Origin: Acidobacteriota bacterium
GTDB taxonomy: Bacteria; Acidobacteriota; Terriglobia; Acidiferrales; UBA7541
Length of the DNA: 36,677 nt
Direction: 5' to 3'
NCBI GenBank assembly: GCA_003166795.1
Contig: PMUS01000060.1
Coordinates: 11,222 to 47,898 of the forward strand
The notes under the pieces were generated by a model. That model ran no database searches. It saw nothing but the letters and a program-made list of their open reading frames with translations, and was not told the origin of the DNA. Positions 6,302 to 15,621 of the stretch are shown here, piece by piece. A program made the translations under genes and the position numbers. Numbering within the stretch: the first letter of the stretch is position 1; each line of letters starts with the position of its first letter.

Positions 6302-7508
6302 ACCACTTATGCAATCCCCAGACGCGAGAAGCCGGCGCGAAGCGGACTTGCTTCTGGCCTGTGCGCGGACTCAGATCACCCCGAGAATCTCCGATCGGAT
6401 CCGGGCGGCGGTTCAGCAGGAGATAGATTGGATTGGACTGATCCGGCTGGCGATGCGCCACGACGTGATGCCGCTCTTGTATCGGAACCTCCAGTTTGTC
6501 TGCCCAAATTCCGTGCCGGAAAGCGTATTTCGGCCAGTCCGCGCGCGATACGAGGTGCAGACGGCGCAGGCCAAGCGCTACGCTGAAGAACTCGTGCGGA
6601 TACTATCGTTGTTTGAAGAGCAGGGGATCCCCGCAGTGCCTTACAAAGGCCCGACGCTGGCCCAAAGGCTCTATGGCGATCTATCGCTGCGAGAGTTCGG
6701 CGATTTGGACATTATGATCCTTCAGCGCGACGTCCCGAGGGCCCAGGATCTGATTCGGTCCTACGGCTATAAGTTCGCCTATCTGAAAAGCGCGGACAAA
6801 CTCACTGAATACATTCGGGCCAACCGTGAATTGCAGTTCTATCACCCCGATGGAACCCAGTTGGAGTTGCACTGGCGATTTGCGTTGCAATTGGCATGTG
6901 TGAAGCACGACCCGGAGCGATTCTTACAGCGGTTTGAAACGATCTCACTTGCCGGTGCGCAGGTGCCCAGCCTGCCTCTGGAAGTTTATTTCCTGATCCT
7001 CGCCATGCATGGGACCAAGCACAAGTGGAGACAGCTCAAGTTGATCTGCGACATTGCTGAAATCCTTGGACAACCCGACCTCGACTGGAAATACGTGTTG
7101 CAGGAGGCAGACGATCTGGGTCTAAAGCGGATGTTGGCGGTCGCGGCGCTGTTGGCCGAAGATCCACTCGAAGCGGTCGTACCTGCAGAACTGGCTCACG
7201 GACTGAACATCGATCGCACGGCGAGAGCTTTAACCGCCGAGGTTCGCCGCGCCCTTTTCGAGGCGCCTGTTGAAGACTGGCATGCGCAGGCTGATTTTCC
7301 TTTTCAGCTCAAAATCCGTGAACGCCTCCGGGACAGGGCGAGCATGTTGTTCTGGAATCTGCCGTCCAAACTCGAGCCAGACGAACGCGACCGGCGTTTT
7401 CTGCCAATGCCGGAGTTTCTTTCTTCCATGTATTACATGGTAAGGCCTGTTCGATTGGCGTGGGAAAAACTGAACGATAGAGAGACCGCAAGCACGTCCC
7501 GGGTTTGA
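6294..7508 (+). CDS. nucleotidyltransferase family protein (NTP_transf_5-like)
   Basis: This 404-residue protein belongs to the nucleotidyltransferases often found beside B1/B2 and HPrK-like genes. The characteristic block YKGPTLAQRLYGDLSLREFGDLDIMI has the conserved lysine, the LYGD...R..GDLDI motif and the metal-binding D-x-D. The following H-W-R segment (LELHWRF) is also typical. The ATG at 6294 follows AGAGGAAG closely; a GTG 21 bp upstream is less likely. It may nucleotidylate a peptide or sugar, but the substrate of this family is not firmly known. It is the last gene of the coupled B2-kinase-NTase set and meets a convergent GT2 gene 14 bp later. Confidence 0.85.
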   Translation: MPKPLMQSPDARSRREADLLLACARTQITPRISDRIRAAVQQEIDWIGLIRLAMRHDVMPLLYRNLQFVCPNSVPESVFRPVRARYEVQTAQAKRYAEELVRILSLFEEQGIPAVPYKGPTLAQRLYGDLSLREFGDLDIMILQRDVPRAQDLIRSYGYKFAYLKSADKLTEYIRANRELQFYHPDGTQLELHWRFALQLACVKHDPERFLQRFETISLAGAQVPSLPLEVYFLILAMHGTKHKWRQLKLICDIAEILGQPDLDWKYVLQEADDLGLKRMLAVAALLAEDPLEAVVPAELAHGLNIDRTARALTAEVRRALFEAPVEDWHAQADFPFQLKIRERLRDRASMLFWNLPSKLEPDERDRRFLPMPEFLSSMYYMVRPVRLAWEKLNDRETASTSRV

Positions 7509-7522
7509 TGACAACTGCCTCT

Positions 7523-8302
7523 TTAGTCCTTGAAGCGATAACGAACGATGCACCATAAAGCCTGAAAGCCGTCTTTCCACGTAATTTTCTTCCCCTGCTC
7601 GTAGGTCCGGCCCGCGTAGCTGATAGGCACTTCGTAAACACGCCAATCGCCTCGCGCCACTTTGGCGGTGATTTCAGGTTCGAAGCCAAAGCGATTTGAT
7701 TTCAAGCTAATTCCCTGCAGGACCTCGCGGCGGAACACTTTGTAACATGTCTCCATATCTGTGAGGTTCAGATTTGTAAAAATGTCCGAAAGTAAGGTAA
7801 GTATTCTGTTCCCAACGTAATGCCAGAAGTAGTGCACGCGCTGAGGGCCGCCAAGAAACCGGGAGCCATAAACCACGTCCGCTCTGCCATCCACAATCGG
7901 CTCCAACAACTTTGGATAATCCACGGGGTCGTATTCGAGATCGGCATCTTGAACCAGCACGATGTTTCCGGTTGCTTCCGCAAACCCGCGTCGCAGAGCG
8001 GCGCCCTTTCCTTGATTTGGCGTTTGGAAGAAGAACCGAAGTTCGCGCAGACTGAGGGGGTCAACTCCGTCCTGAGAAGCCGCTGTTGTCTCGCCTTTGG
8101 CTTGCAGTCCAACCATTCCCTGTAGGATTTCTCGAGTTCCGTCGGTCGAGTTATCGTCTACGATTATTACTTCTGTGACTATGCCCGTTGTGAGAACGCG
8201 CCCCAATATCTCCAGGATGGTATCTTTTTCGTTATAAACCGGTATTACGACAGACAATTTGGGATTGTCCAGCGCCGCGGGATTTCGTCTACGAGTCGTC
8301 AT
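7523..8302 (-). CDS. glycosyltransferase family 2 (DPM1-like)
   Basis: This 259-residue GT-A enzyme resembles polyprenyl-phosphate mannosyl/glucosyltransferases. It shows [14 protein letters not shown] near the N-terminus, the nucleotide-binding [12 protein letters not shown], the D-x-D motif in [12 protein letters not shown], and a late [13 protein letters not shown] segment with the family acidic residues. It lacks C-terminal membrane helices, so it is probably a soluble or peripheral enzyme making a lipid-linked sugar donor for the membrane GT-C proteins downstream. It is convergent with the nucleotidyltransferase gene and divergent from the GH28-like gene, with about 270 bp between start codons. 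Confidence 0.88.
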   Translation of the reverse strand: MTTRRRNPAALDNPKLSVVIPVYNEKDTILEILGRVLTTGIVTEVIIVDDNSTDGTREILQGMVGLQAKGETTAASQDGVDPLSLRELRFFFQTPNQGKGAALRRGFAEATGNIVLVQDADLEYDPVDYPKLLEPIVDGRADVVYGSRFLGGPQRVHYFWHYVGNRILTLLSDIFTNLNLTDMETCYKVFRREVLQGISLKSNRFGFEPEITAKVARGDWRVYEVPISYAGRTYEQGKKITWKDGFQALWCIVRYRFKD

Positions 8303-8570
8303 ATTCTCAGAGAACTTGTGACTGCATACGGTGGCACAAGCAACGTAGTATTGCTTCTTGGGTTCTCAAGCTCGAAAGATGAATTATTGTACGTAAGCCG
8401 CAAACCTTTCGCCAGATGCTCCAGCGGATCTTTGGGTGGCTGGTGCCGAGTGGGTAACGCTCCGATTGCGGTTGCGAAATGCTACGCTCCTCTATGAACA
8501 CGGATGCGAGGAGAGGGTGGAGAAGCTCGCGCAGGTTTCTTCTTTTTTCGATCGGTATAAGGAGAGGAAA

Positions 8571-10016
8571 ATGTTGAAGACGTTTCTGCGCGCAGGTTTC
8601 CGGGCGGCCTTGCTGGGACTCTGTCTATGTTCTACCGCGGTTGCCGCGGTCACCCGCTATCCGGCCCCAGCGCCGATTCGACTTTCAAGCGACTACACCA
8701 TACTGGCCGACGGTTTGCCGATCGATGTCTATGCGGCTACCACCCATTTGCGGGACGGCAAATATTCCTACGCCTATTTCGATTTCTCGGACTCCGTGAC
8801 CGTTTCGATCAAGTCGAAATTTCCCTTCACCAACTGCCGTGTACTGCCGCTTTCTGCCGGAGTCGTTCCTCGAATCACGGGCAACTCGCTGGAGTTCACG
8901 CTGGACAAGCCTCAGGATTTGTCAATTGAACCGAACGGTCCCAACAGCCCTTTGTTGCTCTTTACCAATTCTCCGGAAACAAACCCGCCGAACCCGGGAG
9001 ATCCGAACGTCATCTATTTTGGCCCTGGTATTCATCAGGCTGGCGTTATCAACTTGGCCAGCCACCAGACGCTCTATCTGGCGGGAGGGAGCGTCGTCAA
9101 GGGAGCGATTAAGGCTCGTGGGACTGATATCACCGTTGCCGGGCGGGGCATTTTGCTGGGAGACGACTGGCCCTGGCTAAAAGGACCGGCGGGAGCCATG
9201 GCCAATTTTGAAGACAGCCACAACGTAACCATGCGCGATGTGATTCTGCAAGGATCTTGGGGATGGACCATCGTTCTCCAAGGCTGCCGTTCCGCGACCA
9301 TCGATCACGTGCGTATCGTCGGTTCTCGAGTCGAAAATGACGACGGGATCGATGTCGCCAATAGTGTGGACGTGCAGATCCGCCGCTGTTTTATCCGTAC
9401 TGACGACGATTGCATTGCCGTCAAGGGACTGGACCGTTCGCTTCCCAGTGAGAGGCTGTTGGTTGAAGATTCCACGCTCTGGACGGACCGGGCCAATATC
9501 TTTCGCATCGGTTTCGAATCCCAAGTGGCAGGCAGCATGCGTTCCATCCAAGGCCGCAACCTGGATGTGCTGCATTATCCCGGGAGGGATGGCCGTGGAG
9601 ATTATTGGTCCACTTGGGTTTGGTACATCCAGCCTTGCGATGAATTGCCGATGGAGGATATCGAATTCGAAAACATCCGCATCGACAACCGCGATGGGGC
9701 ACACAACCTAATTAAGATCCAGCCAATGATTCGCACCGAGTCTAACTGGAACGGCATACGACCGGGCAAATATGTGAAGAATGTCCTCTTCAAAAATGTG
9801 TCCTTGACCGGCAGCACCGCGGCAAAGGCTCCTGGAGTCATCTATGTGTCGGGTGCGGATCCAAAGCACGTGGTGGATGGCATCCATTTCGAAAACGTAA
9901 CGCGGTACGGCCGGTGCGTGCAGGAACATGCTCCTTCCGTCAAGATCGGAAAGCATGCGACCGATATCCAGTTCCTCTGTCCCGCGGGCGACGCCAACAC
10001 GACTGCCAAGCCGTGA
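8571..10016 (+). CDS. secreted GH28-like (polygalacturonase-type) glycoside hydrolase
   Basis: This 481-residue protein has a signal peptide (MLKTFLRAGFRAALLGLCLC... with cleavage near the AVAAV segment) and a right-handed beta-helix of GH28 type. Catalytic acids are visible as NDDGID (256-261) and TDDDC (277-281). The usual GHG histidine motif of pectinases is not evident; FRIGFES (311-317) stands in that area, so activity may differ from true polygalacturonase. I chose the ATG at 8571 because AAGGAGAGG precedes it and the signal peptide starts there; the frame is open further upstream. It may trim the polysaccharide made by this locus or degrade plant pectin. Confidence 0.82.
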   Translation: MLKTFLRAGFRAALLGLCLCSTAVAAVTRYPAPAPIRLSSDYTILADGLPIDVYAATTHLRDGKYSYAYFDFSDSVTVSIKSKFPFTNCRVLPLSAGVVPRITGNSLEFTLDKPQDLSIEPNGPNSPLLLFTNSPETNPPNPGDPNVIYFGPGIHQAGVINLASHQTLYLAGGSVVKGAIKARGTDITVAGRGILLGDDWPWLKGPAGAMANFEDSHNVTMRDVILQGSWGWTIVLQGCRSATIDHVRIVGSRVENDDGIDVANSVDVQIRRCFIRTDDDCIAVKGLDRSLPSERLLVEDSTLWTDRANIFRIGFESQVAGSMRSIQGRNLDVLHYPGRDGRGDYWSTWVWYIQPCDELPMEDIEFENIRIDNRDGAHNLIKIQPMIRTESNWNGIRPGKYVKNVLFKNVSLTGSTAAKAPGVIYVSGADPKHVVDGIHFENVTRYGRCVQEHAPSVKIGKHATDIQFLCPAGDANTTAKP

Positions 10017-10180
10017 AAAACCCGTGATGAATTGCGCAGGAGAACCCCAGATAGGCTAACTTGAACCGGGAATTAGCGTACGCCATGTCAGTTCTATGAC
10101 GACCTGCGCAAGCGAGCCGACCGACCCGAAGACGCAGCGGGGCTGCGGATCAGAAATGGACGCCCCAATGCGAATTTGTT

Positions 10181-11209
10181 ATGTTTGCGTGCATAGAGGC
10201 TTACGTGGCAAATCAAGTGGAACCCACCATTCAGCGCAAGGCGGAGATTGGACGGCGTGCTGCGAAGGCGCCAACTGAAATTGCCATCTTGATTCCTTGC
10301 TTTAACGAGGAGCTCACCGTCGGGACTGTGATTAACCAGTTTCGGGGCGAGCTGCCGCATGCAAAGATCTATGTGTTCGACAACAACTCCACGGATCATA
10401 CCGCGGAAAGGGCAGGCGAGCAGGGTGCCTTAGTCTTCCGCGAGCGCCGCCAGGGAAAGGGCTTTGTCGTCCAGAGCATGTTTCGCGAGATCAACGCCGA
10501 TATCTATGTGATGGTAGATGGTGACGGCACTTACTCAGCCGCAAGTGTTCACAAACTTCTCGAACCGGTATTGAGCAACGATGCAGATATGGTCGTGGGT
10601 TCGCGATTGAACCGCGCGAGCCAAAGTGAGTTTCGCTTAATGAACCGAATGGGCAACCGTATGTTTCTCTTGCTCACGCGGACCGTGTTCCACGCGGACA
10701 TCGAGGATATGCTCTCCGGTTACCGTATTTTCAACCGCAGTATTGTGAAACATCTTCCTCTTCTCTCCAGCGGCTTCGAAATCGAGACTGAATTGACGAT
10801 CAAGGCGCTCGAGCGGGGCTATCGCGTTATCGAGCTTCCAGTTGATTTGTCGAGCCGGCCAAAGGGAAGCCACTCAAAAATTCGACATGTCCATGATGGG
10901 TTGATAATCGTAAGCCTGATCTTTTCGCTGGCGCGCGATTACAAGCCATTAACTGTTTTCGGAGCCATCGGTCTTTTCCTCGTTGCGATGGGTTTTATTC
11001 CCGGAATCGTAGTGATCTTGGAGTTCCTTCGCACGGGGCTAATTTCCCGGCTTCCGTCGGCTGTTCTTGCAGTCGGATTGGTCGTAAGCGGACTCGTTGT
11101 CGCGATGGTCGGACTGGTGTTGCACACCGTGGCGCGGCGCTTTCAGGAATTGGATCTACAGTTGCGAAGCCTAGGACGTGAGGTTTCAGACGGGCACCCA
11201 GGGCAATAG
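10181..11209 (+). CDS. membrane-anchored glycosyltransferase family 2
   Basis: This 342-residue GT-A enzyme carries IAILIPCFNEELTVG, the FDNNSTDHT nucleotide-binding turn and the D-x-D motif in VMVDGDGTYS. The helix region LSGYRIFNRS and FEIETELTIKALERGY follow as in DPM1/GtrB-type enzymes. Two hydrophobic helices at the C-terminus (roughly residues 250-280 and 292-312) anchor it to the membrane. It probably transfers a sugar to undecaprenyl phosphate, giving donors for the GT-C proteins that follow. The start codon is uncertain: no Shine-Dalgarno precedes the ATG at 10181, and a GTG at 10205 is possible. Confidence 0.85.
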   Translation: MFACIEAYVANQVEPTIQRKAEIGRRAAKAPTEIAILIPCFNEELTVGTVINQFRGELPHAKIYVFDNNSTDHTAERAGEQGALVFRERRQGKGFVVQSMFREINADIYVMVDGDGTYSAASVHKLLEPVLSNDADMVVGSRLNRASQSEFRLMNRMGNRMFLLLTRTVFHADIEDMLSGYRIFNRSIVKHLPLLSSGFEIETELTIKALERGYRVIELPVDLSSRPKGSHSKIRHVHDGLIIVSLIFSLARDYKPLTVFGAIGLFLVAMGFIPGIVVILEFLRTGLISRLPSAVLAVGLVVSGLVVAMVGLVLHTVARRFQELDLQLRSLGREVSDGHPGQ

Positions 11210-11370
11210 AGTGAATCAACGCCGCGGAGGTACTTCACCCGGCTTCCCAATCGCAACAGTTCGACCGTCGGGCGCGGCTGCTACTTTGTGGCGCATCCGG
11301 ATGCACGCGGACCATGTCCCACCCATGGAGTTAACCCCGGAAACCGCTCCGTGTTGAGACAGCACGAAAT

Positions 11371-12966
11371 ATGCTGACGAAACGGAGTCAAATCGTCTGC
11401 CTCGTTCTATTGCTCGGCCTTTCCGCATTACTGGACGCATTCGTCGCATTGAGAATGTCCGCCACACCGGACGAAGCGCGCCACGTTCAATATGGCGCAC
11501 TCGTTCTCCAGTTACGGCCGGACCGTCTGAATGCGGGCCGCTATGACAGCCAGATGCCCGTTTCCGCATTGAACGCTGTTCCCGGAGTGGTCGCTTCATA
11601 TCTCGAGAGGCGCCATCTGTTTCCCCGCCTCTCCGCATTTCTAAGCCGCTTCCGCGCCGCGCGATTTCCCACCATTCTGGCGACTCTCGCCCTGAGCTTG
11701 ATGGTTTATCTATGGGCATACGATTTGTACGGTGCGGAAGCTGCCCTGGTGGCTTGCCTGCTTAGCATATTCTCACCGAATCTCATCGCGCACGGAACAT
11801 TGGCAACCACGGACATGTATCACGCGCTCGGGGTGGTTGGATCGCTGTATTTCGTTCGGCGCTTTCTTCTGCAGCCAACACTGGTGCATGCATTGCTCGG
11901 TGGCTTCACTCTGTCGCTGGCGCAGATTACCAAGCCGTTTGCGCTCTTTCTCTATGGTGTCGTTGGAGTGGCCATAGCACTTGCGATTTTCAGGCGCAGC
12001 CCGCTTGGATCCTTGACGCCGAGACGCCTTCTTGCCTTTGCGGCGATAGCTGCTGCATCGTTCGTGATCACAATCAACGTCGTGTACTCCTTCGACCGGA
12101 CATTCACGCCAGTGGGCTCCTATCGTTTTGAGAGTTCGCTGTTTGCACGATTTCAGCAGATTCCCGTTCTACGCCAGGTCCCTGTTCCTCTTCCTTACCC
12201 CTTCCTGCAGGGACTGGACATGACGAGGCACAATGAAAAGAACGGCCAGTCTTTCGGCAACGTCTATCTGCTGGGTCAGTTGCGGGACGCAACCGACGAA
12301 ACCTTCCACGGATTCAAGTCCTATTACGCTGTAGCAATTTTTTTCAAAGAGCCGGTCGCGCTGCAGATCCTCTTTTTATGTGGTTTGTTCTGGATCTGGA
12401 AGAATCGCAGTATCGCGGATTTCCTTTTTGGCGAAGGTTTGTTGCTGGCGGCTGCCGCAATTCTCGTGTTCTGGTTGTCCTTTTTCGATAGAGCCCAGAT
12501 CGGCATCAGACACATCCTTCCAGCCTTGGCCATTGAGACCGTAATCGCCGGAGCAGCTTTTTCCAACTTCTCGTTGAAGCCCCTGGCTAAAAAGGCCTTC
12601 TTGTCCCTCCTGGTTTTGTGGCTGGTTGTGTCTGTCGCAAGCTACTATCCACAGATGATTCCCTACATGAACGAGTGGGTTCGCGACCGCCGCCTTTCCT
12701 ACAAGATACTGGCTGACAGTAATCTCTATTGGGGACAGGACGACGCTTTGGTCCAGGAGTTTATCCGAAAGAACCCTGCCGTGTTTCTCGATCCTCCGGT
12801 GCCTGTGCCGGGTCGGATTCTCGTCGACGCTAACCGCCTCACCGGCGTCGATCGATGGAATCCGTCTGAGACTTATTTGGAACGGTATCGTCCCGTGGCC
12901 CAGGTCGGATACGCGCACTTCCTGTTCGTCGTGCCCGCAAAGGACATCACTTCTTCTCCGCCGTAG
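11371..12966 (+). CDS. GT-C membrane glycosyltransferase (PMT/ArnT family, GT39-like)
   Basis: This 531-residue integral membrane protein has about ten hydrophobic helices. After the first helix comes the periplasmic loop ATPDEARHVQYG, carrying the D-E pair typical of the catalytic loop in ArnT/PMT enzymes. Later loops contain FGNVYLLGQLRDATDETFHGFKSYY and RHILPA, common in bacterial PMT_2 proteins. It should transfer a sugar from a polyprenyl-phosphate donor to a lipid, glycan or protein on the outer face of the inner membrane. It follows the GtrB-type GT2 by 161 bp and precedes another large membrane protein, consistent with a donor-transfer set. Confidence 0.8.
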   Translation: MLTKRSQIVCLVLLLGLSALLDAFVALRMSATPDEARHVQYGALVLQLRPDRLNAGRYDSQMPVSALNAVPGVVASYLERRHLFPRLSAFLSRFRAARFPTILATLALSLMVYLWAYDLYGAEAALVACLLSIFSPNLIAHGTLATTDMYHALGVVGSLYFVRRFLLQPTLVHALLGGFTLSLAQITKPFALFLYGVVGVAIALAIFRRSPLGSLTPRRLLAFAAIAAASFVITINVVYSFDRTFTPVGSYRFESSLFARFQQIPVLRQVPVPLPYPFLQGLDMTRHNEKNGQSFGNVYLLGQLRDATDETFHGFKSYYAVAIFFKEPVALQILFLCGLFWIWKNRSIADFLFGEGLLLAAAAILVFWLSFFDRAQIGIRHILPALAIETVIAGAAFSNFSLKPLAKKAFLSLLVLWLVVSVASYYPQMIPYMNEWVRDRRLSYKILADSNLYWGQDDALVQEFIRKNPAVFLDPPVPVPGRILVDANRLTGVDRWNPSETYLERYRPVAQVGYAHFLFVVPAKDITSSPP

Positions 12967-13018
12967 CTTGCGGCACCTACGCGCTGGTTTTCACGATCGG
13001 ATGATAGCAAAGAGAGAG

Positions 13019-14947
13019 ATGACGAATAGGCTCAAAACGGGAATGCACGCAGCAGCGCTTGTCGTCGTGGCGATCGTGCTGACCTATCCTTTCTTGGCCC
13101 ACGGTCTCATACCTGGTCATGACCGTCGGGTGCACATTGAATACCAGCACCTCTTCAACGAACAGATCGCTGAAGGGGATCTTTATCCGCGGTGGATGCC
13201 GGGCCTGAACCTCGGCCGTGGCAGTCCCATATTCTTCGTCCAGTATCCGCTTCCTTATTACGTTGCCTGGGGACTCGGCCGTATCATACCGAACCATTGG
13301 GGTGACTACACCGAGACGCATACACAGGGACTCGGCATGGTGTTGGCGGCGATTCTAGGAGCGTTGTTCTCCTACGCGTGGTGCGCCACTTTTGCAGATA
13401 GCGTGAGCGCGATGATGGCGTCCGTCGTGTTTCTCACTCTGCCGTACTTCTTTTCGATAGATTTATATGTCCGCAGCGCGGTCGGCGAGGTTTGGGCGTT
13501 GGCGCTGATGCCGCTCGCATTTTATTTTGCGGAGCGAAGATCCGCGGTGCCCCGCCGCTCGCTGGCGGGCCTCGCCGCCGTTTTTGCGCTCGTGCTGTTT
13601 TCGCACCTGTTCACGGCGGTGCTGCTTGCGCCGGCCCTGCTGGCATATGCGGTCTGGCGGGCGGAACCAGCGAGGCGTTTTTCTGCCATGTGGCAAACGG
13701 CAGTTGCCCTGGCGCTCGGAACCGCTCTGGCGGCCGTTTATACCTTGCCGGTATTCGCTCATCGGCACTTTCTGCATCCCGAAAACGTGCTTACGATCTT
13801 TGGAGCCAACTATTCTCCGCTCAGCCAGATGTTCCCGTACGACCTCTTGATGTTCCCGAAAGATACTCCCGGTTGGCACTTTCTAGGCCGGTGCGCGCGC
13901 CTCCTGGCGGCGGCCACAATCTGTTTGATCGGATATGCGTGCTACCGATTCAGACGGGAAGGATTTCTGAATTTTCGTACCTTCCTGGCGGCCCTCTCGA
14001 TCGTGACGCTCGGTTTGACATTCATGGCAGGGCATTTGCCCGGCCTGGGAGCAGTTCCCGGCGCGTTGCCTCTAAGCTATTATTTGGTTGACCAACGAGC
14101 TCGCATCTTCCTGGGTAGTTTTCTAACGCTGGAGGCCGCATTGTTCTGCTACTGGTCCTTGCGGAGGCGCCCCGAACGTGGGCTTGCCGATTTTCTTGTC
14201 GGCATGGCGCTTCTGAGTTTTTTGATGATGACGCGCTGGAGCCTTTTTGTCTGGAACACGCTTCACCCTCTCTGGAGCATGCAATTTCCTTGGCGCTTCA
14301 ACGTATTCCTTGCTCTCGCCACAGCGGGTCTCGCCGCGCTGGCAATTTCAAATCTTGGAACGCGGCCCTTGCGAGAGCGAGTGCTGGGCGGCGTCCTTGC
14401 AATTGTTATTTGGGCGCTGGTCGCAGGGGGAATCGCGGAGGCGGGACACGTGAGCGACACGTATTGGGGAACACAATCGGTAGCGAATAAGCCCGCCCAG
14501 GACCCAGCTTTTCCCGTTTATGCCCAAGTGAAGAATCTGCAGGAAGCCAACGACGTCACGCATTCCAGGCAGGACCAAGTCGGCGTCGTCGTGACTGCTG
14601 GCATGGGCAAAGCGGACGTAAGTATGATGCACCCGCGGCTGATCGAACTGCACGTCACGTGCGAGAGTGATTGCACTTTGCAGATTGGGCAGTTTTACTA
14701 TCCCGCTTGGCGAGCGAGCCTCGCACAGAGCGGGGCCGAAATTCCGTTGCGAGCGGCCACGCCGGGTGGGCTGATGGAAATCTCCCTGCCTACCGGGGAG
14801 AATGACGTGTTGGTCGAACTCCCGCACGGCTGGTCCGAACAGATTGGTCCGTGGGTTAGTTTGGTATCCTTGATCTTGGTTCTCGTGTTTGCGCTGAGTG
14901 AGAAGTCGCGCAGAGGACAGTCGGCCACACGCATTCAGGCCGCCTAG
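13019..14947 (+). CDS. polytopic membrane protein, 6-pyruvoyl-tetrahydropterin synthase-related / GT-C-like
   Basis: This large protein of about 640 residues has a dozen or so hydrophobic helices and a soluble C-terminal beta domain before a last helix. The first loop reads LIPGHDRRVHIEYQHLFNEQI and continues to YPRWMPGLNLGRGSP, the pattern of the PTPS-related membrane family, whose members resemble YfhO/GT-C glycosyltransferases; the name does not imply pterin chemistry. I favour the ATG at 13019, preceded by AAAGAGAG; ATG 13001 and TTG 12968 are in frame. It sits about 50 bp after the GT39-like gene, so joint action in glycan transfer is inferred. Confidence 0.72.
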   Translation: MTNRLKTGMHAAALVVVAIVLTYPFLAHGLIPGHDRRVHIEYQHLFNEQIAEGDLYPRWMPGLNLGRGSPIFFVQYPLPYYVAWGLGRIIPNHWGDYTETHTQGLGMVLAAILGALFSYAWCATFADSVSAMMASVVFLTLPYFFSIDLYVRSAVGEVWALALMPLAFYFAERRSAVPRRSLAGLAAVFALVLFSHLFTAVLLAPALLAYAVWRAEPARRFSAMWQTAVALALGTALAAVYTLPVFAHRHFLHPENVLTIFGANYSPLSQMFPYDLLMFPKDTPGWHFLGRCARLLAAATICLIGYACYRFRREGFLNFRTFLAALSIVTLGLTFMAGHLPGLGAVPGALPLSYYLVDQRARIFLGSFLTLEAALFCYWSLRRRPERGLADFLVGMALLSFLMMTRWSLFVWNTLHPLWSMQFPWRFNVFLALATAGLAALAISNLGTRPLRERVLGGVLAIVIWALVAGGIAEAGHVSDTYWGTQSVANKPAQDPAFPVYAQVKNLQEANDVTHSRQDQVGVVVTAGMGKADVSMMHPRLIELHVTCESDCTLQIGQFYYPAWRASLAQSGAEIPLRAATPGGLMEISLPTGENDVLVELPHGWSEQIGPWVSLVSLILVLVFALSEKSRRGQSATRIQAA

Positions 14948-14986
14948 ACACCAAAGGAACTGTCACCCACAAGAGGAACCGGGCAG

Positions 14987-15505
14987 ATGATGGTGATCTA
15001 CGTCGTGACAACAGGTGGAACAATCGAGAAGGCCTATTCCGAACAAAAGGGCACAGTAGCGAATCTCGACAGCAAGATCGATCGCTATCTGCGCCTCTTG
15101 AGACTTCCCGATTCCGGAGTGCGCATTGTTCAGCTGATGAACATCGACAGCCTGGAGATGACGGATTCAGGTCGCGTCCAGATTCTGGGAACGGTAAAGG
15201 CTCTCCTGCCCGAACAAGCTCCCATTGTGATAACTCACGGAACAGACACGATGATTCAGACGGGTTTATACCTGCAGCGGGCGCTGCCTGAACTGAAGGT
15301 TCCGATTGTATTGACGGGAGCCATGACGCCGCTCGGCTTTGAAGGCAGCGACGGCCTGCAAAACTTGACTGAGAGTTTGTTTGCGGTTCGCATCTTAGCG
15401 CCCGGAGTCTACGTTGTGATGCATGGCCAATTATTTCCGGTGGACCGCGTAAAGAAGGATCATACCTTGGCGCGATTCGTGCCGACCGGCCAGGAATCGG
15501 CGTAG
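14987..15505 (+). CDS. single-domain L-asparaginase-like protein
   Basis: This 172-residue protein matches only the N-terminal catalytic domain of the AnsA/AnsB asparaginase family. It has the first nucleophile motif TTGGTIEK (near residue 8), a following Tyr, the NIDSLEMTDS loop with the substrate-binding Ser, and the second motif THGTDTM with the Thr-Asp pair. Normal enzymes are about 330 residues and their C-terminal domain helps complete the active site. Here the stop comes soon after the domain end (MHGQLFPVDRVKKD). Short homologues of this kind are known, so it need not be a fragment. It lies just before the threonine/glycine catabolic genes, suggesting amino-acid deamidation. Confidence 0.8.
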   Translation: MMVIYVVTTGGTIEKAYSEQKGTVANLDSKIDRYLRLLRLPDSGVRIVQLMNIDSLEMTDSGRVQILGTVKALLPEQAPIVITHGTDTMIQTGLYLQRALPELKVPIVLTGAMTPLGFEGSDGLQNLTESLFAVRILAPGVYVVMHGQLFPVDRVKKDHTLARFVPTGQESA

Positions 15506-15621
15506 AGAGCTTTAATCAAGTTTACGAGTCAATTCGTGACGCCAGGAAGCGAACGTAAAGCTTTTAGAGCATATGAAGACTCGGGAAAGCCGATTGATGG
15601 CGGTCCGGGAGAGAACCCAAA

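Noticed and set aside
10161-10176. Sigma-54-like sequence TGGACGCCCCAATGCG
   Set aside because: GG and GC spacing fits, but the flanking consensus positions do not, and it lies almost on top of the presumed start codon.
10096-10278. 60-codon ORF before the second GT2 gene
   Set aside because: No recognisable family and it overlaps the glycosyltransferase start; probably chance.
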